Assembly: GCA_025454955.1 (NCBI GenBank)
Contig: JALONL010000001.1
Span: 62,001-126,000 of the forward strand
DNA length: 64,000 bases
DNA from: Bacteroidia bacterium
Lineage (GTDB): Bacteria; Bacteroidota; Bacteroidia; Palsa-965
Reading direction: 5' to 3'
Below, in pieces: positions 1 through 8,439 of this stretch. Below the pieces are notes generated by a model that saw nothing but the letters and a program-made list of their open reading frames with translations, was not told where the DNA came from and did not search any database. How positions within the stretch are numbered: position 1 is the stretch's first letter; the number at the start of each line of letters is the position of its first letter. A program made the position numbers and the translations under genes.

Positions 1-902
1 ACAGCGCACACGAAAGCATGACTGCCGCGCAGCAGGGCTGGGTGTTCTGGGGCTTGTTTCTGGCCTTTGCCATTAAAATGCCTGTGTTCCCTTTCCACAC
101 CTGGCAGCCCGATACGTATGTCACTGCGCCCACCACCGGCACCATGCTGCTTTCGGGCATTATGCTTAAAATGGGTACTTACGGTCTTATCGTGTGGCTT
201 CTGCCTTTGGTTCCGGAAGCACTCGAAACCTGGGGCCCGCTGGCTGTGGTGCTTAGTGTAATAAGCGTGGTGTATGCTTCGGCAATGGCCATTGTGCAGC
301 AGGATTTCAAACGGCTTATTGCTTACTCGTCTATCGCACACGTTGGCCTTATTGCCGCCGGCATTATGGCCTACACACCCGGCAAAACCGGCACCGAAGG
401 CATTGCAGGCGCAGTGATGCAGATGTTCAGCCACGGTATAAACGTGGTGGGGCTGTTTTTCATTGCCGAAATTGTGCTGCAACGCACCGGCACACGCGAG
501 CTGGGCAAACTGGGCGGCATCCGTAATGTGAATCCGTTGTTTGCAGTGCTGTTCCTCATTATCCTGCTGGGCTCAGTGGCACTGCCGCTTACCAACGGCT
601 TTGTGGGCGAATTCCTGCTCATGAACGGTATTTACCAGTACAGTGCCACGGCGGCGGTGTTTGCAGGGCTCACCATTATTCTCGGTGCGGTGTACATGCT
701 GCGCAGCTACCAGAGTATTATGCTGGGCGAAAGCAATTCGGTTACCGCAAACTTTGGCGCACTCAGCGGCAATGAAAAAGCCGTGCTGCTCATTGTATGC
801 GCCGCTGTAATTGTATTCGGCGTATATCCCAAACCTTTGCTTGATCTCATTCAGACCGACCTGCGCAGCCTTACACTGCTCATGGCACCGGCTTCCAACT
901 AA
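1..902 (+). CDS. nuoM: NADH-quinone oxidoreductase subunit M, C-terminal part
   Basis: Membrane subunit of respiratory complex I, an antiporter-like proton channel. The frame is already open at base 3, so the gene begins outside the window; the first visible ATG (base 18) is internal. The visible 299 or so residues are almost all hydrophobic helices. They carry the family signatures KMPVFPFHTWQPDTY and FKRLIAYSSIAHVGL, with the lysine and histidine expected of proton-path residues. The gene ends with TAA and is followed 21 bases later by nuoN on the same strand, the usual order at the end of a nuo operon. Confidence is high for the family; the N-terminal half cannot be judged. Confidence 0.96.
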   Translation, partial: SAHESMTAAQQGWVFWGLFLAFAIKMPVFPFHTWQPDTYVTAPTTGTMLLSGIMLKMGTYGLIVWLLPLVPEALETWGPLAVVLSVISVVYASAMAIVQQDFKRLIAYSSIAHVGLIAAGIMAYTPGKTGTEGIAGAVMQMFSHGINVVGLFFIAEIVLQRTGTRELGKLGGIRNVNPLFAVLFLIILLGSVALPLTNGFVGEFLLMNGIYQYSATAAVFAGLTIILGAVYMLRSYQSIMLGESNSVTANFGALSGNEKAVLLIVCAAVIVFGVYPKPLLDLIQTDLRSLTLLMAPASN

Positions 903-923
903 ACCGCGCACCCAAGAAACGAT

Positions 924-2348
924 ATGAAACCTATACTCATTCTAACCGGCCTTGGCATTCTCACCCTGCTTGCGGAGCTTTTCCGTTTCAGAAAGGCGCT
1001 GTTTCCGCTGGTGATCATCGGTTTGCTGGGCGCGCTGGCCGCCACAATTTCATACGCCTGGTACGACGATGGTGCCATGGGCGCATTCATAAACGGCATG
1101 CTGCGTTTCGGCAGCAAGGAAGCCGTTTCGTTTCCCATGATTACCTCGGCCATAATCATTACCACAGCCCTGCTCTGGTATCTGATGCAGAAAGATTTCC
1201 TGAGTGATGAGTCGAACGTAACCGACCACACCGCTTTGGTAATGTTTATGCTGGCCGGTGCCATTATTCTCACCTGCTTCTCCAACCTTACCATGCTTTT
1301 CCTCGGTGTGGAAATACTTTCTATTCCGCTGTATGTAATGGCCGGAAGCCGCAAAAACGATTTGCATTCGAACGAGTCGGCATTCAAATACTTCCTCACC
1401 GGTTCGTTTGCCTCGGGCTTCCTGCTGTTTGGCATTGCGCTCATTTACGGCGCGGTGGGTTCGTTTGATATGAATGTAATTGGCGAGGTAATGATGGACA
1501 GTGCAAAGGCACAGCCCGCGTTCCTGTATGCCGGTGTGGTGCTGTTGCTGGTGGGTATGCTCTTTAAAGTATCGGCGGCTCCGTTCCATTTCTGGGCTCC
1601 CGATGTGTATCAGGGTGCGCCCACTGCGGTTACCGCGCTTATGTCGACCGTGGTGAAAACGGCGGCCATTGTGGCCATTGCCAACCTGTTCCTTTCAAAA
1701 GTACTTGGCCCGCTGGCCTCGTTCTGGGCTCCGGTGCTGGCAGTGTGTGCGGCGCTTACGCTGCTTATCGGCAATATTTCGGCCGTGGTGCAGACTTCGG
1801 TAAAACGTATGCTGGCCTTCTCCAGCATTTCGCACGCCGGTTTTCTGGTAATGGCCGTAGCCGCAGTGGGCAGCAGCATGGCTCCGCGCGCTATTTACTT
1901 TTACACCGCTGCATACTCGTTTGCTTCCATCACTGCGTTTACCGTGCTGCTCAACATTATTAAAGCACACCGCAACGATAACGTGGACAGTTTCAACGGG
2001 CTTGCCAAAAAGAATCCGTTGCTGGCCGTTACCATGACCATTGGTTTGCTTTCGCTGGCCGGTATTCCGCCCACGGCAGGCTTCTTTGGAAAGTACTACA
2101 TTTTTGCCGCCGCCTTTAGTTCGGGCTATGGCTGGCTGGCTGTGGTGGGTATTCTGGCCTCACTCATTGGCGTGTATTATTACTTCCGCCTCATCATAGC
2201 CATGTATTTCCGCCCGGCCGATGAAACGGCGGTAACGGTGAGCAGTACGCATCAGGTGTTGCTTTTTGTAACGGCTGTGTTTACGATTGTGCTTGGACTT
2301 CTGCCTGATTTGTTGCTGAATATTTCGGCTATGGCTGACGGGAAGTAG
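924..2348 (+). CDS. nuoN: NADH-quinone oxidoreductase subunit N
   Basis: Complete 474-residue antiporter-like membrane subunit of complex I, of normal length for NuoN. It is hydrophobic throughout, with about 14 helices. Signatures seen include SAAPFHFWAPDVYQGAPT near residue 215 and KRMLAFSSISHAGF near residue 295, which hold the conserved channel lysines. It works with NuoM and NuoL in proton pumping coupled to quinone reduction. It closes the nuo operon: the next gene is more than 900 bases away behind a repeat array. The start ATG at 924 lies 21 bases after nuoM and has no strong Shine-Dalgarno sequence, as usual in this phylum. Confidence 0.96.
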   Translation: MKPILILTGLGILTLLAELFRFRKALFPLVIIGLLGALAATISYAWYDDGAMGAFINGMLRFGSKEAVSFPMITSAIIITTALLWYLMQKDFLSDESNVTDHTALVMFMLAGAIILTCFSNLTMLFLGVEILSIPLYVMAGSRKNDLHSNESAFKYFLTGSFASGFLLFGIALIYGAVGSFDMNVIGEVMMDSAKAQPAFLYAGVVLLLVGMLFKVSAAPFHFWAPDVYQGAPTAVTALMSTVVKTAAIVAIANLFLSKVLGPLASFWAPVLAVCAALTLLIGNISAVVQTSVKRMLAFSSISHAGFLVMAVAAVGSSMAPRAIYFYTAAYSFASITAFTVLLNIIKAHRNDNVDSFNGLAKKNPLLAVTMTIGLLSLAGIPPTAGFFGKYYIFAAAFSSGYGWLAVVGILASLIGVYYYFRLIIAMYFRPADETAVTVSSTHQVLLFVTAVFTIVLGLLPDLLLNISAMADGK

Positions 2349-2382
2349 GCTGTCTTTTCTCGGCTCCGCTCGAAATGACAGC
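2349..2382 (+). terminator. Imperfect hairpin after nuoN
   Basis: GCTGTCTTTT and AAATGACAGC pair with one mismatch around a GC-rich loop containing TCGGCTCCGCTC, starting at the stop codon of nuoN. There is no T run, so this may be a transcript-end hairpin or simply the palindromic left copy of the repeat element described at 2360-2379. Confidence 0.35.
2360..2379 (-). repeat. Left inverted copy of a 20-bp element flanking the array
   Basis: TCGGCTCCGCTC (2360-2371) followed by GAAATGAC. It is the reverse complement of the sequence at 3223-3242, with 12 perfect bases, 3 mismatched bases and 5 further matching bases. Intergenic sequences of the kind GTCATxxxGAGCGGAGCCGA are common in Bacteroidota genomes (general knowledge, not checked here). 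Confidence 0.7.
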
Positions 2383-2563
2383 GGATGGTACGTTAGGATT
2401 TGTGTTTGCAGAATGTTTTTTGCTGCACTTTTTATGTGCGTATTGCATTGTTTGTGTCTCTATTGCTTCGCAATAATCGCTATTGTGTGCATTAATTGTT
2501 TTTCTCGGTAATAATTATTGACTTGCATTGGCTTTACCAGCAATACTTGCTGTGCTCTACAGT

Positions 2564-3228
2564 ATGAGCAATAAAACTGTTCTCTGTCAAAGTGAGAAAT
2601 AAAACTGTTCACTGTCATAGTGAGAAACAAACCCACCTGTCATCGTGAAAAACAAACCCACAAGTAGTCGTGAGAAATAAGCCCACCAGTCACTCTGAGA
2701 AATAAAACTGTTCACGGTTATAGTGAGAAATAAACCCTCCACTCACCATGTGAAATAAAACTATTCACAGTAGTCGTGAGAAACAAACCCACCAGTCATC
2801 ATGAAAAATAAACCCATCAGTGATCGTGAGAAATAAACCTGTTCTCGGTCATCGTGAGAAACAAAACTGTTCACGGTAGTCGTGAGAAACAAACCCACAA
2901 GTCATCGCGAGAAATAAACCCACCAGTCACTCTGAGAAATAAAACTGTTCTCGGTCAACGTGAGAAACAAACCCACCAGTCATCATGAAAAATAAACCCA
3001 CCAGTGATCGTGAGAAATAAACCTGTTCACCGTCACCGTGAGAAATAAATCTGTTCTCGGTCAACGTGAAAAACAAACCCGCCAGTAGTCGTGAGAAATA
3101 AAACTGTTCCCGGTCGTCGCGAGAAATAACACTCTTCACAGCTGTCGTGAGAAATGAAACTGTTCTCTGTCGTTGTAAGCAATAAACCCACCAGTCATCG
3201 TGAGAAATAAACACCAGCACCAGTCATC
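2564..3228. repeat. Degenerate tandem array of 25 units, two unit types
   Basis: About 25 adjacent units, each starting with a variant of GTGAGAAATAAA. Twelve are a 28-base type continuing CTGTTCTCGGTCATC; twelve are a 25-base type continuing CCCACCAGTCATC; the last (3200-3228) is a 29-base variant. The two types are mixed, with blocks such as 2776-2853 and 2960-3037 repeating the same order. There are no spacers, so it is not CRISPR. No credible protein is encoded. It fills most of the 941-base gap between nuoN and the symporter gene. Confidence 0.92.
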
Positions 3229-3242
3229 GTGAGCGGAGCCGA
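3223..3242 (+). repeat. Right inverted copy of the flanking element
   Basis: GTCATCGTGAGCGGAGCCGA. Its first 11 bases are the same as the junction between array units (GTCATCGTGAG), and its last 12 are the exact reverse complement of 2360-2371. This suggests that the array grew out of this element. Confidence 0.7.
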
Positions 3243-3289
3243 ACGAGGGCTGGCTTTTATTTGTTACTTTCAAGTCCGAATTTACATGC

Positions 3290-4603
3290 ATGAAAAAATT
3301 AGCGTCAAATCTCTCCTCCTGGATATTTATCGGCCTTTTACTGGGCGTGCTTGCCGGTGTGTGGTGGCATAACCACCTGTTTGATTTAATTGCTGCAAAC
3401 GGGCTCGACACGCTCTCTTCCGATGCGCAAAAGGCTTTAGCCGGAAGGTTTGTGTATGGTTTCAAGATATTCAGCGATATTTTTCTTAATCTGGTTAAGG
3501 TAATTGTGGCGCCGCTGGTGTTTTCGCTGCTGCTGGTGGGTTTGGCCAATACCGGGGGTTTTAAGGCAATGGGGCGCATTGGCGCAAAAACACTTATCTA
3601 TTTCACTTTTGCCACGCTCATTGCGCTGGTAATGGGTTTGGTAATTGTAAATATTTTCGAACCCGGCAAGGCACTCAACGTGGCCTCGGCCACTGGCATT
3701 ATCACCAAACCGCAGCCGTTTAACCTCACGAATTTTGTGCTGCACATTTTCCCGAAAAACATTATTGATGCAATGGCGCACAATGATATACTGCCCATCA
3801 TTGTGTTTGTGTTGTTTTTTGCAGCGGCCACTTCGGCCATTGGCGAAAAGGGGAAAGTGGTAATAAAGTTCTTCGATGCGGTGGCGCATATTATGCTCAA
3901 AATGACGGGCTATATCATGTACTTTGCGCCGCTGGCGGTGTTTGGTGCGGTGGCGGCGGTAATTTCGGTGCATGGTGTGGGTGTGCTTATGGGATACATC
4001 AAACTCATTCTCTGCTTCTTTGGCGGGCTGGCCGGTTTTATTTTTGTGGTGCTGCCGCTAATTTGTTATGTGTTGCGCATCGAGTACTGGAAACTGCTCA
4101 AATACATCCGCGACCCCATGCTGCTGGCTTTTGGCACCTCCAGTTCGGAAGCGGCCATGCCCAAAACCATAAATGCGCTGGAGCGTTTCGGCTGCCCCGA
4201 CAGGATTATCGGCTTTGTACTGCCGCTGGGCTATTCGTTTAACCTCGACGGCTCCATTATGTACATGACCTTTGCCACCGTGGCCATTGCACAGGCTTAT
4301 GGCATAGACCTGAGCATTGGCGAGCAGCTTACCATGATGGGCATGTTGCTGGTAACCAGCAAAGGAATGGCCGGTGTGCCGCGGGCTTCGCTGGTGGTTA
4401 TTGCGGGTATGCTGGATGCGTTTCACATTCCGGCCGAGGGGCTTTCGGTGATTATTGCCATAGACTGGCTGCTCGACATGGGCCGCTCGGCTACCAATGT
4501 GGCGGGCAATGCGGTGGCCACAGCCGTAATCAGCAAACTCGAAAATGCTCTGGGCCAGCCGGGCATAGAAAACGACGCGGCAGCAACCGAAAAACAGGCT
4601 TAA
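3290..4603 (+). CDS. Dicarboxylate/amino acid:cation symporter (DAACS family)
   Basis: Inner-membrane secondary transporter of the GltP/DctA family (437 residues, normal length) that imports glutamate, aspartate or C4-dicarboxylates with protons or sodium. Visible signatures are the serine-rich hairpin GTSSSEAAMPKT (around residue 281), GYSFNLDGSIMYM in TM7, TSKGMAGVPRAS in the second hairpin, and LLDMGRSATNVAGNAVA in TM8, which carries the substrate-binding Asp/Asn residues. The start ATG gives a short charged N-terminus before TM1. Substrate preference cannot be read from the sequence. The DedA gene follows after 8 bases, so the two are probably co-transcribed. Confidence 0.93.
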   Translation: MKKLASNLSSWIFIGLLLGVLAGVWWHNHLFDLIAANGLDTLSSDAQKALAGRFVYGFKIFSDIFLNLVKVIVAPLVFSLLLVGLANTGGFKAMGRIGAKTLIYFTFATLIALVMGLVIVNIFEPGKALNVASATGIITKPQPFNLTNFVLHIFPKNIIDAMAHNDILPIIVFVLFFAAATSAIGEKGKVVIKFFDAVAHIMLKMTGYIMYFAPLAVFGAVAAVISVHGVGVLMGYIKLILCFFGGLAGFIFVVLPLICYVLRIEYWKLLKYIRDPMLLAFGTSSSEAAMPKTINALERFGCPDRIIGFVLPLGYSFNLDGSIMYMTFATVAIAQAYGIDLSIGEQLTMMGMLLVTSKGMAGVPRASLVVIAGMLDAFHIPAEGLSVIIAIDWLLDMGRSATNVAGNAVATAVISKLENALGQPGIENDAAATEKQA

Positions 4604-4611
4604 ACCACCGT

Positions 4612-5265
4612 ATGGACTGGCTCGAATTTCTCAAACAACTTACCGATCCAAAGTCCATTATCGAGTATGGCGGCCTGGCCTTGCTGCTGTTTGTGGTTTT
4701 TGCCGAAACCGGCCTTATGATCGGCTTTTTCCTGCCCGGCGACTCGCTCATGTTCATTTCCGGCCTCATCTGCCGCACCCGGCCCGAACTGCTGGATGTA
4801 CACATAGCCGTGCTCCTTTCGTCAATAATGGCTGCCGCCGTGCTGGGCAATATGGCCGGCTATTGGTTTGGCTACCGTGTGGGGCCCGCGCTGTTTAAGC
4901 GCAACGACTCGCTCATTTTCAAAAAACGCTACCTCGATGTAACGCAGGATTTCTACACCCGCTACGGAGGCCGGGCGCTCATTATGGGCCGGTTTATGCC
5001 CATTGTGCGCACTTTTGCGCCTATCCTTGCGGGCGTAATACGGGTAAATTTCGCCCGGTTTATGTTTTATAATGTAGTAGGCGCAATAGCCTGGGTGGGC
5101 TCGCTGGGGCTGGCGGGCTATTTTCTGGGCAAAATTGCCTGGGTGGAGAATAATATCGGCTATATCGTGCTTTTCCTCATAGTGGTTACGCTCATTCCCA
5201 TTGTCATTACATGGCGAAAGGAAAAAAAACGCATCCGCGAAAATGAGCCGAAAACCGGAAGTTAA
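4612..5265 (+). CDS. DedA family membrane protein
   Basis: Inner-membrane protein of the DedA/VTT family (217 residues), associated with lipid transport, membrane-potential maintenance and drug tolerance. The family signature is present: GLMIGFFLPGDSLMF near residue 35, then GRFMPIVRTFAPILAG near residue 125 with the conserved Phe-x-Pro-x-x-Arg, then four to five hydrophobic segments and a basic tail. The gene starts 8 bases after the symporter stop codon and is presumably in the same operon. The exact substrate is unknown. Confidence 0.9.
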   Translation: MDWLEFLKQLTDPKSIIEYGGLALLLFVVFAETGLMIGFFLPGDSLMFISGLICRTRPELLDVHIAVLLSSIMAAAVLGNMAGYWFGYRVGPALFKRNDSLIFKKRYLDVTQDFYTRYGGRALIMGRFMPIVRTFAPILAGVIRVNFARFMFYNVVGAIAWVGSLGLAGYFLGKIAWVENNIGYIVLFLIVVTLIPIVITWRKEKKRIRENEPKTGS

Positions 5266-5592
5266 CGCCCGCCAATTATCCCGCCAGTTAAACCGCCTGT
5301 GCCAAACCCTGCCCCACTTGCCAAAACCCTGCCGGGCAATGCACAAAACCCCGTTTTTTTGCGTTTCTGATTTGTCAATAACTGGTTAAAATCATTGTTC
5401 CATCATTCATAAACCAACCGGAATTTACTATGTTTGAACCCTTATAATTCGCAGAATAAACCTTTTACTTCGCAATTTGGAAAGAAAATAACCATTGCAC
5501 AACAATCGCTTCGGCTGTTTTCGTTATTCTTGCGGTCAAAAAAAAAGAACTTTTTTCTAACCAAAATCAATACCAACCAAACACAATTTGCT
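5266..5592. other. Intergenic region upstream of the exb operon
   Basis: 327 bases without a credible gene. It contains the candidate -7 element at 5429-5436 and an A/T-rich leader with A runs before the chosen exbB start. No terminator hairpin for the DedA gene was found. Confidence 0.5.
5429..5436 (+). promoter_or_regulatory. Candidate -7 promoter element (TATGTTTG)
   Basis: Exact match to the Bacteroidota -7 consensus TAnnTTTG, 156 bases upstream of the exbB ATG. No well-spaced -33 TTG was found. It overlaps a TTG triplet that would otherwise give an N-terminally extended ExbB. Confidence 0.45.
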
Positions 5593-6402
5593 ATGAGCAA
5601 CAAGAAGTCCACCAACTTCCAGGCTTATTTCACCGTCGGAATCATCATTGTACTTTACGTGGTATCGTACATCATTTTTGACAAAGTAATGGGCAATCCC
5701 AAACTCTTCGAAGGAGGCGACCGTATCAAAGGACATCCGATTGACAGTAATCTTCTCGGAACCATTTACAAAGGCGGCTTCATTGTGCCGATTCTGATGA
5801 CCATTAACCTCGTAATTCTCACCTTTACCATTGAGCGCGCCATTACCATTATCCGCGCACGCGGCACCGGAAACGTGGCCAACTTTATCCGCAATATCCG
5901 TCAGCTTATCGAGAACAACCGTATGGACGAGGCTCTCGCAGCCTGCGACCGTCAGAAAGGTTCTATCGGCAACGTGGTTCGCGCGGGTCTTACCAAATAC
6001 CGCATGGTAGAACACGACAGCGAGCTCGACAAAGAGCAGAAACTGGCTGCCATTCAGAAAGACCTCGAAGAAACCACCGCGCTCGAATTGCCGATGCTTT
6101 CCAAAAACCTCGTTATCCTCTCTACCTGCGCCTCCATCGCCACACTCGTGGGTCTGATCGGAACGGTAATTGGTATGATCCGTGCGTTCTCGGCGCTCTC
6201 TTCTTCAGGTGCTCCCGACTCGAACGCTCTTGCTACAGGTATTTCTGAGGCGCTTATCAATACCGCTTTCGGTATTACCGGTTCGGCCATCGCCATTATC
6301 GTGTACAACATGTACACCACACTCATCGACCGCATTACCTACGGCATCGACGAGGCCAACTTCAGCATCCTGCAAACCTTCTCTTCGAAGAAGCATAACT
6401 AA
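5593..6402 (+). CDS. exbB: MotA/TolQ/ExbB proton channel family protein
   Basis: ExbB-type inner-membrane subunit that uses the proton gradient to energise TonB. I chose ATG at 5593, giving MSNKKSTNFQAYF and a 269-residue protein. An in-frame TTG at 5434 would add 53 polar residues and lies inside a promoter-like sequence. Visible are an N-terminal helix (residues 10-30), a second around 60-80 before the cytoplasmic loop, and the C-terminal pair beginning NLVILSTCASIATLVGLIGTVIGM with the TolQ-like channel threonines. It is first in a long plus-strand operon with three exbD genes and tonB. Confidence 0.92.
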   Translation: MSNKKSTNFQAYFTVGIIIVLYVVSYIIFDKVMGNPKLFEGGDRIKGHPIDSNLLGTIYKGGFIVPILMTINLVILTFTIERAITIIRARGTGNVANFIRNIRQLIENNRMDEALAACDRQKGSIGNVVRAGLTKYRMVEHDSELDKEQKLAAIQKDLEETTALELPMLSKNLVILSTCASIATLVGLIGTVIGMIRAFSALSSSGAPDSNALATGISEALINTAFGITGSAIAIIVYNMYTTLIDRITYGIDEANFSILQTFSSKKHN

Positions 6403-6450
6403 TCCGGCATTTGCCGATTCACATCAGTTCACGTAAACGCTGAACAAGAG

Positions 6451-7113
6451 ATGCCGAAAATTAAAGTACCACGCAGCAGCCCGTCGCTCGACATGACGCC
6501 CATGGTGGACCTTGCGTTCCTCCTGGTAACGTTCTTCATGCTCACGGCCACCATGCGCACGCCGGAACCGGTAACTGTTGATACGCCTAGTTCGATAGAT
6601 GCCAAAGAGGTTCCCAAAAACACCATGCTCATTACGATAGACACCTTAGGACGCGTGTTTTATAACATTGAGAATCCTACCGTTCGTCGTATTGCCCTCG
6701 AAAACATGGCCAAACGATTTGAAGTAAAATTTACTGAAGAACAGCTGGTCAAATTTTCCAACATGCAGTCTTTTGGTGTGTCTGTAAAGGAACTTCCTGC
6801 TTATATAGATGGTGATGCCAGTAAGCGTAAAGTTATGGATGCCGCTACAAAAGGCATTCCTATTGATACTGCCGATCAGGACAAAAGCGAATTGCGCTTC
6901 TGGATATACAATGGCCGACTAGAAGCCAAACGGTTTAGCGACGAAAACCCGAAATTGCAGCTTAAGCCGCTAAGGATTGCTATCAAAGCCGATAATAAGT
7001 CGGCGTACAAAAAAATTGATTTCGTGCTTGATGAGTTCAAACGTCAGGAGATATTCAATTTTAATTTGATTACCAATCTCGAGGCTAATCCGAACGAGAA
7101 GAAAAGTAAATAA
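6451..7113 (+). CDS. exbD: ExbD/TolR family biopolymer transport protein (first copy)
   Basis: 220-residue single-pass inner-membrane protein. It has a short cytoplasmic N-terminus (SPSLDMTPMVDLAFLLVTFFML) with the essential TM aspartate in PMVDLAF, then a periplasmic domain ending PLRIAIKADNKSAYKKIDFVLDEF. It partners ExbB in proton-driven TonB activation. Compared with the two following copies, its periplasmic domain has an extra middle section (residues 70-150) and the least similar C-terminus. It lies 48 bases after exbB and 9 bases before the next exbD. Confidence 0.92.
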   Translation: MPKIKVPRSSPSLDMTPMVDLAFLLVTFFMLTATMRTPEPVTVDTPSSIDAKEVPKNTMLITIDTLGRVFYNIENPTVRRIALENMAKRFEVKFTEEQLVKFSNMQSFGVSVKELPAYIDGDASKRKVMDAATKGIPIDTADQDKSELRFWIYNGRLEAKRFSDENPKLQLKPLRIAIKADNKSAYKKIDFVLDEFKRQEIFNFNLITNLEANPNEKKSK

Positions 7114-7122
7114 TTGCTCGCT

Positions 7123-7698
7123 ATGGCCGACGTACAGCAAAATACACCGCAAAACAACCGCCGCCGCCCCGTGCTGCAGGCTCCCCGCATCGACATGACT
7201 CCGATGGTGGACCTGGCGTTTTTACTGCTCACTTTTTTTGTACTCACGGCCGAACTCAACAAACAGCAAGCCATTTCCATGGCCTTCCCCGCCGAGGGGC
7301 CGGCCATGCAGGTAAATGGTATGACTGTGATTGTGGGTAAGAATCCGGAAAAAATTTTCTGGTACCGTGGTGAATTCACTCCCGGAATGCATCTTGAGGT
7401 TACAACACCCGGCAAAGATGGTCTTCGCAAGGTGCTGCAGGATGCAAACCGTACGGTCTTTGAAAATCTGAACGTCATTAACAGGCAATACCAACTGGGC
7501 CTGCTCAGCGAAACCGCGTACAACGAAAAACGCAGCCAGCTAAGCAGCAGTAAAGCAATGCCGTTTGTGGTGGTAAAGTGGGCCGATGATGCCTCCTATG
7601 GATACATAGTGGACGTTATCGACGAACTGAACCGGACTGCCAATTCGAAATACGCCCTGGTGAAAGCCACGGATGCCGAAATGGCTCTTATCCGCTGA
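7123..7698 (+). CDS. exbD: ExbD/TolR family biopolymer transport protein (second copy)
   Basis: 191 residues from ATG 7123 (MADVQQN); a TTG nine bases upstream is less likely. The TM segment has the motif RIDMTPMVDLAFLLLTFFVLT with the proton-carrying Asp. The periplasmic domain ends PFVVVKWADDASYGYIVDVIDEL, the conserved ExbD C-terminal strand-helix. It shares the TM segment almost word for word with the third copy at 7740, which indicates local duplication. Confidence 0.92.
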   Translation: MADVQQNTPQNNRRRPVLQAPRIDMTPMVDLAFLLLTFFVLTAELNKQQAISMAFPAEGPAMQVNGMTVIVGKNPEKIFWYRGEFTPGMHLEVTTPGKDGLRKVLQDANRTVFENLNVINRQYQLGLLSETAYNEKRSQLSSSKAMPFVVVKWADDASYGYIVDVIDELNRTANSKYALVKATDAEMALIR

Positions 7699-7739
7699 AT
7701 TACCTCAACAAAAACAAACGCCAATAACAATACACTAAA

Positions 7740-8417
7740 ATGGCAGAAGTAAATACAGGTGGTGGTGGTGGTGGGAAACACCAGAAGAAAGGCAGAAAGT
7801 CGTCAGGAACACCGCGGGTTGACATGACCCCCATGGTTGACCTTGCATTCCTCCTGCTTACCTTCTTCGTACTTACCTCGCAGCTCAACAAGCCGAAAGC
7901 ATCGGAGCTTATCGTGCCCAAGCCGCTGGAAAAGAACGATACCAACACCACGAAAATCCCCGACGAGTTAGCTGTAACCATATTGCTTGATGGTAATAAA
8001 GGCAAGAAAATTTATTACTACGAAGGCAAGCTCCCTACAGAGTCTGGTAAAATTCTGGATATAACCATGGATCCCAAAAAAGGGCTTCGCCGTTACATTC
8101 TGGAACGAAACCGTAAGGTTATTGCAGCAATGAATGATTTGCGTAATCAATTCCAGGCTGGCAAAATAGACTCTCTTGCATACGATACGTTGCCCCGGAC
8201 AAAAAAATACAAGAATCAGGACGATGCTCCATTCTTTATTGTAAAATGGGGAGGCGATGCCACCTACGGCGATGTAATTGACGTGATAGATGAACTCAAG
8301 ATTGGCGATGTATCACGCTATGCACTCACCAAGATTTCGCAGCCCGAGTACGAAGTGCTTTCTGTAAGAACAGGCATCAAGTACAAAGACATGCTCCCGC
8401 CGGGAACAAATCAATAA
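7740..8417 (+). CDS. exbD: ExbD/TolR family biopolymer transport protein (third copy)
   Basis: 225 residues. The N-terminus has a glycine run followed by KHQKKGRKSSG, then the TM motif PRVDMTPMVDLAFLLLTFFVLT. The periplasmic domain contains FIVKWGGDATYGDVIDVIDEL and a tail ending YKDMLPPG. That tail is closely matched by the TM-less lipoprotein at 9472-9975, so this copy is the likely parent of that gene. Three exbD genes in a row is more than the usual one or two. Confidence 0.92.
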   Translation: MAEVNTGGGGGGKHQKKGRKSSGTPRVDMTPMVDLAFLLLTFFVLTSQLNKPKASELIVPKPLEKNDTNTTKIPDELAVTILLDGNKGKKIYYYEGKLPTESGKILDITMDPKKGLRRYILERNRKVIAAMNDLRNQFQAGKIDSLAYDTLPRTKKYKNQDDAPFFIVKWGGDATYGDVIDVIDELKIGDVSRYALTKISQPEYEVLSVRTGIKYKDMLPPGTNQ

Positions 8418-8439
8418 CGAACTCAAAACAACCTGAAAA

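Noticed and set aside
2927..3220. 97-residue protein encoded by the repeat array
   Set aside because: It is a translation of the degenerate repeats on the minus strand with no start context, and overlaps no conserved gene.
2564..3228. CRISPR array
   Set aside because: Units are adjacent with no unique spacers, their lengths alternate between 25 and 28 bases, and no cas genes are near.
5434..5592. N-terminally extended ExbB starting at TTG 5434
   Set aside because: The 53 extra residues are polar and lack similarity to ExbB; the TTG sits inside a TAnnTTTG promoter element. ATG 5593 gives a normal ExbB.
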